NCBI GenBank assembly: GCA_017979445.1
Contig: JADQWC010000526.1
Coordinates: forward strand, 1-64,000
DNA: 64,000 nucleotides
Source: Akebia trifoliata
Taxonomy: Eukaryota > Streptophyta > Magnoliopsida > Ranunculales > Lardizabalaceae
Reading direction: 5' to 3'
Below are positions 60,672 through 64,000 of this stretch, piece after piece. Numbering within the stretch: the first letter of the stretch is position 1; every line of letters starts with the position of its first letter. Both the position numbers and the translations under genes were made by a program. A model generated the notes under the pieces. It saw nothing but the letters and a program-made list of their open reading frames with translations. It was not told the origin of the DNA and ran no database searches.

Positions 60672-60829
60672 CTCTGCAAAAGATTGCTCCACAGCCACTT
60701 TGAACCACGATGGTCAAAAGAAGAGAAGATGTGAAGTCGTCTGAACTCTTTAGGAGACTTATACACGTCCTGTACTGCATGGAGTTGGTTACTTACCAAG
60801 GTCCATGTCTTCATCTTTCCACGTGGCAC

Positions 60830-60835
60830 ACACTC
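60830..60835 (-). promoter_or_regulatory. G-box (CACGTG) upstream of RLK 'a' copy 2
   Basis: Same motif and flanks as 34051-34056, about 160 bp upstream of the ATG. Confidence 0.4.
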
Positions 60836-61010
60836 TACGGTTAACGTAAACGTGGAGTGCAAAGGAAGCTGGAGTATGTTAATTATCCATTTTCCGGGAG
60901 TAGAGAATCCGCCAAGGAAATTAATTGGAAATTTCGCAGGACTTAACCGTCAACGATCCTTACGTGTCGTGGGCCCAAATAGTTTTGGAGAAGCGTAAGT
61001 AGGAACTTTA

Positions 61011-61545
61011 TTGAGAAATTACTTAAAGGACCTTGGGGTAGGGATTTCTTTCTAATTAATCCCTATTTTTTAGGTCTTCTCTTCATAATCCATTTAGTAA
61101 AACTTTTCTTTTCAATCAGTCCTGAATCTCATTCCCCACATTTCTCACAATTGAAATGCCAAATGTGCCCTAACCGTTCGAGCTCACCATTTTCTTAATT
61201 AATTATTATTATTATTTTTTGGATTTTCAACATTTCAATCGAGTTTTTGAGATTCCATTCTAACGTAAAGAAATTGAAAAGGAAGAAGAAGCCATTTTCA
61301 AACATTTTAAAGACGTATGCAAACAAATTAGAGTTTTTCAAAAAAAAAAAGACTTTATTTTTGAATGAAAATTGACTAAGGATGATTCTTTTAGTTTAAA
61401 GTCATCTATATACAAGTCGTTATGTCAAGGTTTTTAACTGATCTTTCCATGTATTTTAGTCGAAAAAATTTGAAAAACAAAACAAGTTGATTTTACCAAC
61501 GATGATTTCACCAATCGAGTTCAACATTTTTTAAATACAAGTATT
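61011..61545 (+). repeat. Foldback-family repeat, half copy (duplicate)
   Basis: Duplicate of 34257-34790 carried by the segmental duplication; small indels in A runs and an (ATT)n near 61201. Confidence 0.7.
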
Positions 61546-61774
61546 ATTAATTATCAAAGTCTTGCACTTAAAAACATTACCAAGCATCCCGAATCCTTAA
61601 CATCCTAGTGTGCAATGGAAGGGAATCTGTAACTATTATGTTTATGAAATACAACCAATCCATACACATCCATATCTATCAACAAAAGAAACTAAACATA
61701 CTGAGACTGAAACTGTAACTTTCTAAGCTTTTAGGTAGAAAACAAGAATATAATCACCTAGTATTGCACCATAT

Positions 61775-63923
61775 TCATGATGACTTGAATCTCACCAAAG
61801 AGGAAGTATTTTTCTTCGAAGAAGTGGTTTGACTCCCAACTCCATGCTCGGGGAACTTCATCTACCACTGGCTCGTTGGCCTCTCCTTCTCATCATTCTG
61901 AATGCACCAACATGCAATTTTGCAAGCTCTAGTAAGCTCTTCAACGTCAGCGTTACCCCCCAACCTGTGATCCAACAAGCTAAGTACTTCTTCTCCATTG
62001 TGTATTTTACTCACAACCATAGTTGGAAAGTAATCAACAATCTCATCCTCATACATGTCCAGGTTTCTTTGACCTGATATAATTTTTAAAAAGCGTCATT
62101 CCATAGCTGTAAACATCAGCTTTGGGTGTGATAGGTACGCCTGAAATCCATTCCGGTGCAAGATAGCCTTTTGTTCCTCTCATGGTTGTCAAAACCCGGT
62201 TGAAGTCCTTGCCAAAGAGCTTTGCTTGCCCAAAGTCTGCAACCTTAGGGCTAAACCCTGCATCCAACAATATGTTTTCCAGTTTGATGTCACAATATAT
62301 GATGCAATCTCTACGCTTGTCGTGTAGGTAAGTCAATCCTCTAGCCGTACCGAGTGCAATCTGGTATCTTGTTTTCCAGTCTAAGATGTTTGAATGCTTT
62401 GGAAACAAACTAGAATTTAGTGATCCATTTGGCATATTATCATAAACTAGCAACCTTTTACTGCATTGGGCACAAAACCACCGAAGGCAAACCAGATTGG
62501 CATATTGGATTATACCAAGGGTGCTCACTTCTATTCAGAATTGTTTCTCTCCTTTTCCAACAAGGCATTCAAGTTTCTTGACAGTTATGTCAACTAAGTT
62601 GGGCAGTTTTCCTCTAAAAACAGAACCAAAACCTCCTTTCCCTAACTTGTCCTACAAGTTGTTCATTGCCCTTGGAAGCTTCTTGTATGTGAAAGGGACC
62701 AAAGCACCCTCAACAGCTTCTATTGTACAAATGAACTCTCTTCTTTTACAATTCCAATAGATCACCAGAACAATACCCAAGAAAGTTACAACCCCTGCAA
62801 TTCCACTTGCAACCCATATTGTCCTTTATCTTTGTGAGCTTTTGCCTAAGAATCTTTTCCATCACTTTCTTCATTGGAGGTCAAATTAAACAGATCTCCA
62901 TACCATACCAAACATCTACCACTGTACAAGAACATTCTCTCAAGCAAGCTAATTTACATTCTTTCTTGTTCCCAACCTTTAAACCCTTTGAATATTCTGG
63001 CAATCTCATGTTTGGCATCTCGCTGTCCTCCAGGATCTTTTTTCAAAACCTTGCAAACATGAACAACCAAAACAGGACCCTTTCTGATTACAGCTAACGA
63101 AAGACTCACAATTGAAATTCATGTCACAACTTTGTAGGTTGACTAAAATAAAAAAGCCCATTGTCTACGTTCCTCGAACCATTCAAAAAGCCTCAACTGG
63201 CCCCTGAAATCCAGCATCAATCTAGAAATAATCCAAGTGTTATAAGCAGAGTACGTAAAATAGGTCTCTCTCTCTCTCTCTCTCTCCCTCTCTCTCTCTT
63301 TTGTAGCGAAGCTATAATTGAAGATATTGTTTGATCTCATTTCAGTAATTAAGCTGAAAATCTGTCCATTTCTAAGTCCCAGGATCGCTAGAATTTATCC
63401 ATGAAGTCAAGCCTTGTCCCAGGCAACAATGTATTAGTTGGGTAGTAGAAGCTCTGCCATATTAATTTGGAGGAGCTCAACCCATCTCATCTCAAAACTA
63501 GATTCCCACTATCAAGAAGCACAGCTATGGTAGAATTAACAAGTTTCGACGTTAAATATATTGCCAGATTGGGATTTTGAACTTTTTTATTAAAGAGGAC
63601 TAGATTACCGTCTTCTAAGAGTTTTAATTTTGAAGAAGATGGGTTAGGGAGGGGTGTATCTCTGTTTGCAACCCAAACAATAGTTTCAGGTGAATTTTTA
63701 TTTTTTATTTTTTGCACCAGATGCCTATGTAGTACTTCTTAGAAATGTTACCTGGTGTGAAGAAACCAAGTTCAAAGATGCCACCTTTGGAGACTATAGT
63801 CTGGTCTCCTGAGAGAGATTGGCCAACAGAGATGGTGTCAGCTCCAATGGAGAGATGAATTTTCAAAGAGAAGAAGATAATTAGTACATGAATGAAGAAC
63901 CATGGATTGCTTCTGATACTCAT
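61775..63923 (-). pseudogene. G-type lectin S-receptor-like kinase 'b', copy 2, heavily broken
   Basis: Start region at 63923 (MSIRSNPWFF, signal peptide), B-lectin in two frames (63705-63923 and 63487-63717), S-domain piece 63143-63340 and kinase 62049-62528 (HRD-equivalent now YCD in IIYCDIKLEN, DFG, APE). At least five frame breaks. The shift after YGMTLF and the RPTSQW-stop deletion are the same as in copy 1. It lacks the CACTA-like insert and retains the region deleted in copy 1. A CT/GA microsatellite expanded within the former codons for ERE (63264-63299). Confidence 0.88.
63264..63299. repeat. (CT)n expansion inside RLK pseudogene
   Basis: The related genes have only CTCTCTCTC here (A copy 1 near 33155). 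Copy-2 'b' has about 18 CT units with one CC interruption, adding an ERERER-like stretch to the dead frame. Confidence 0.85.
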
Positions 63924-64000
63924 CTCTGCAAAACTTTGCACCACAATGCTCAAAAGAAGATTACAACTTAAATGGGTTTGGATTTAGAGGGTTTTCTTTG

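Larger units (their letters stand above)
56321..64000. repeat. Segmental duplication, copy 2
   Basis: Starts AGTGTTGAGATG, identical to 29518, in the PPI1 3' flank, though no PPI1 coding sequence precedes it. It carries the RLK 5' relic, 'a' and 'b' and runs to the window edge. Copy 2 retains the full-length 'b' layout lost in copy 1. Confidence 0.92.

Overview
The window is AT-rich nuclear DNA from a flowering plant, most likely a woody dicot. Evidence: spliced plant genes (a group-C Raf-like MAPKKK and proton pump interactor 1), single-exon S-domain receptor kinases, plant-type LINE, Copia and SINE remnants, and a plastid insert carrying a decayed psbM. I cannot name the species from sequence alone.

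Layout. 0.45-3.3 kb: a decayed LINE reverse transcriptase. 3.3-15 kb: gene-poor DNA with two tRNA-derived SINE-like copies, short tandem repeats, LTR-like direct repeats and a Mutator-like MITE with a 9-bp target duplication. 15.1-18.3 kb (+): a Raf-like protein kinase in three coding exons. 20.4 kb: a second foldback element. 22.2-29.6 kb (+): PPI1, seven coding exons plus an intron in the 5' UTR. Its introns hold a four-copy tandem repeat, the psbM-bearing plastid fragment and a 1.1-kb terminal-inverted-repeat element. Its last splice donor appears mutated. 29.5-64 kb: a cluster of G-type lectin S-receptor-like kinases, all on the minus strand.

The cluster contains a tandem segmental duplication. 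The segment starting at 29518, inside the PPI1 3' flank, reappears in the same orientation at 56321 and runs to the window end. Each copy carries an RLK 5' relic, RLK 'a' (31425-33902 and 58188-60671) and RLK 'b' (35013-36309 and 61775-63923). The two 'a' copies carry different inactivating lesions, so they seem to have died independently after the duplication. The two 'b' copies share lesions, so 'b' was already dead when duplicated. Between the copies lies the only intact RLK in the window (44858-47341, 827 aa).

The DNA between the copies is rich in transposons: a 289-bp CACTA-like element with a TTC target duplication inside one 'b' copy; three related 1.2-1.3 kb LTR-type elements with 5-bp target duplications, one nested in another, which in turn sits in a decayed Copia element; and a foldback family, one member of which contains a minisatellite. 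It also holds a perfect 74-bp-arm palindrome at 39.5 kb.

Functionally, the three intact or probably intact genes are a cytosolic Raf-like kinase, a tail-anchored regulator of the plasma-membrane H+-ATPase, and a plasma-membrane receptor kinase. Nothing in the sequence shows that they act in one pathway. The main interest is the dated birth-and-death history of the receptor-kinase array.
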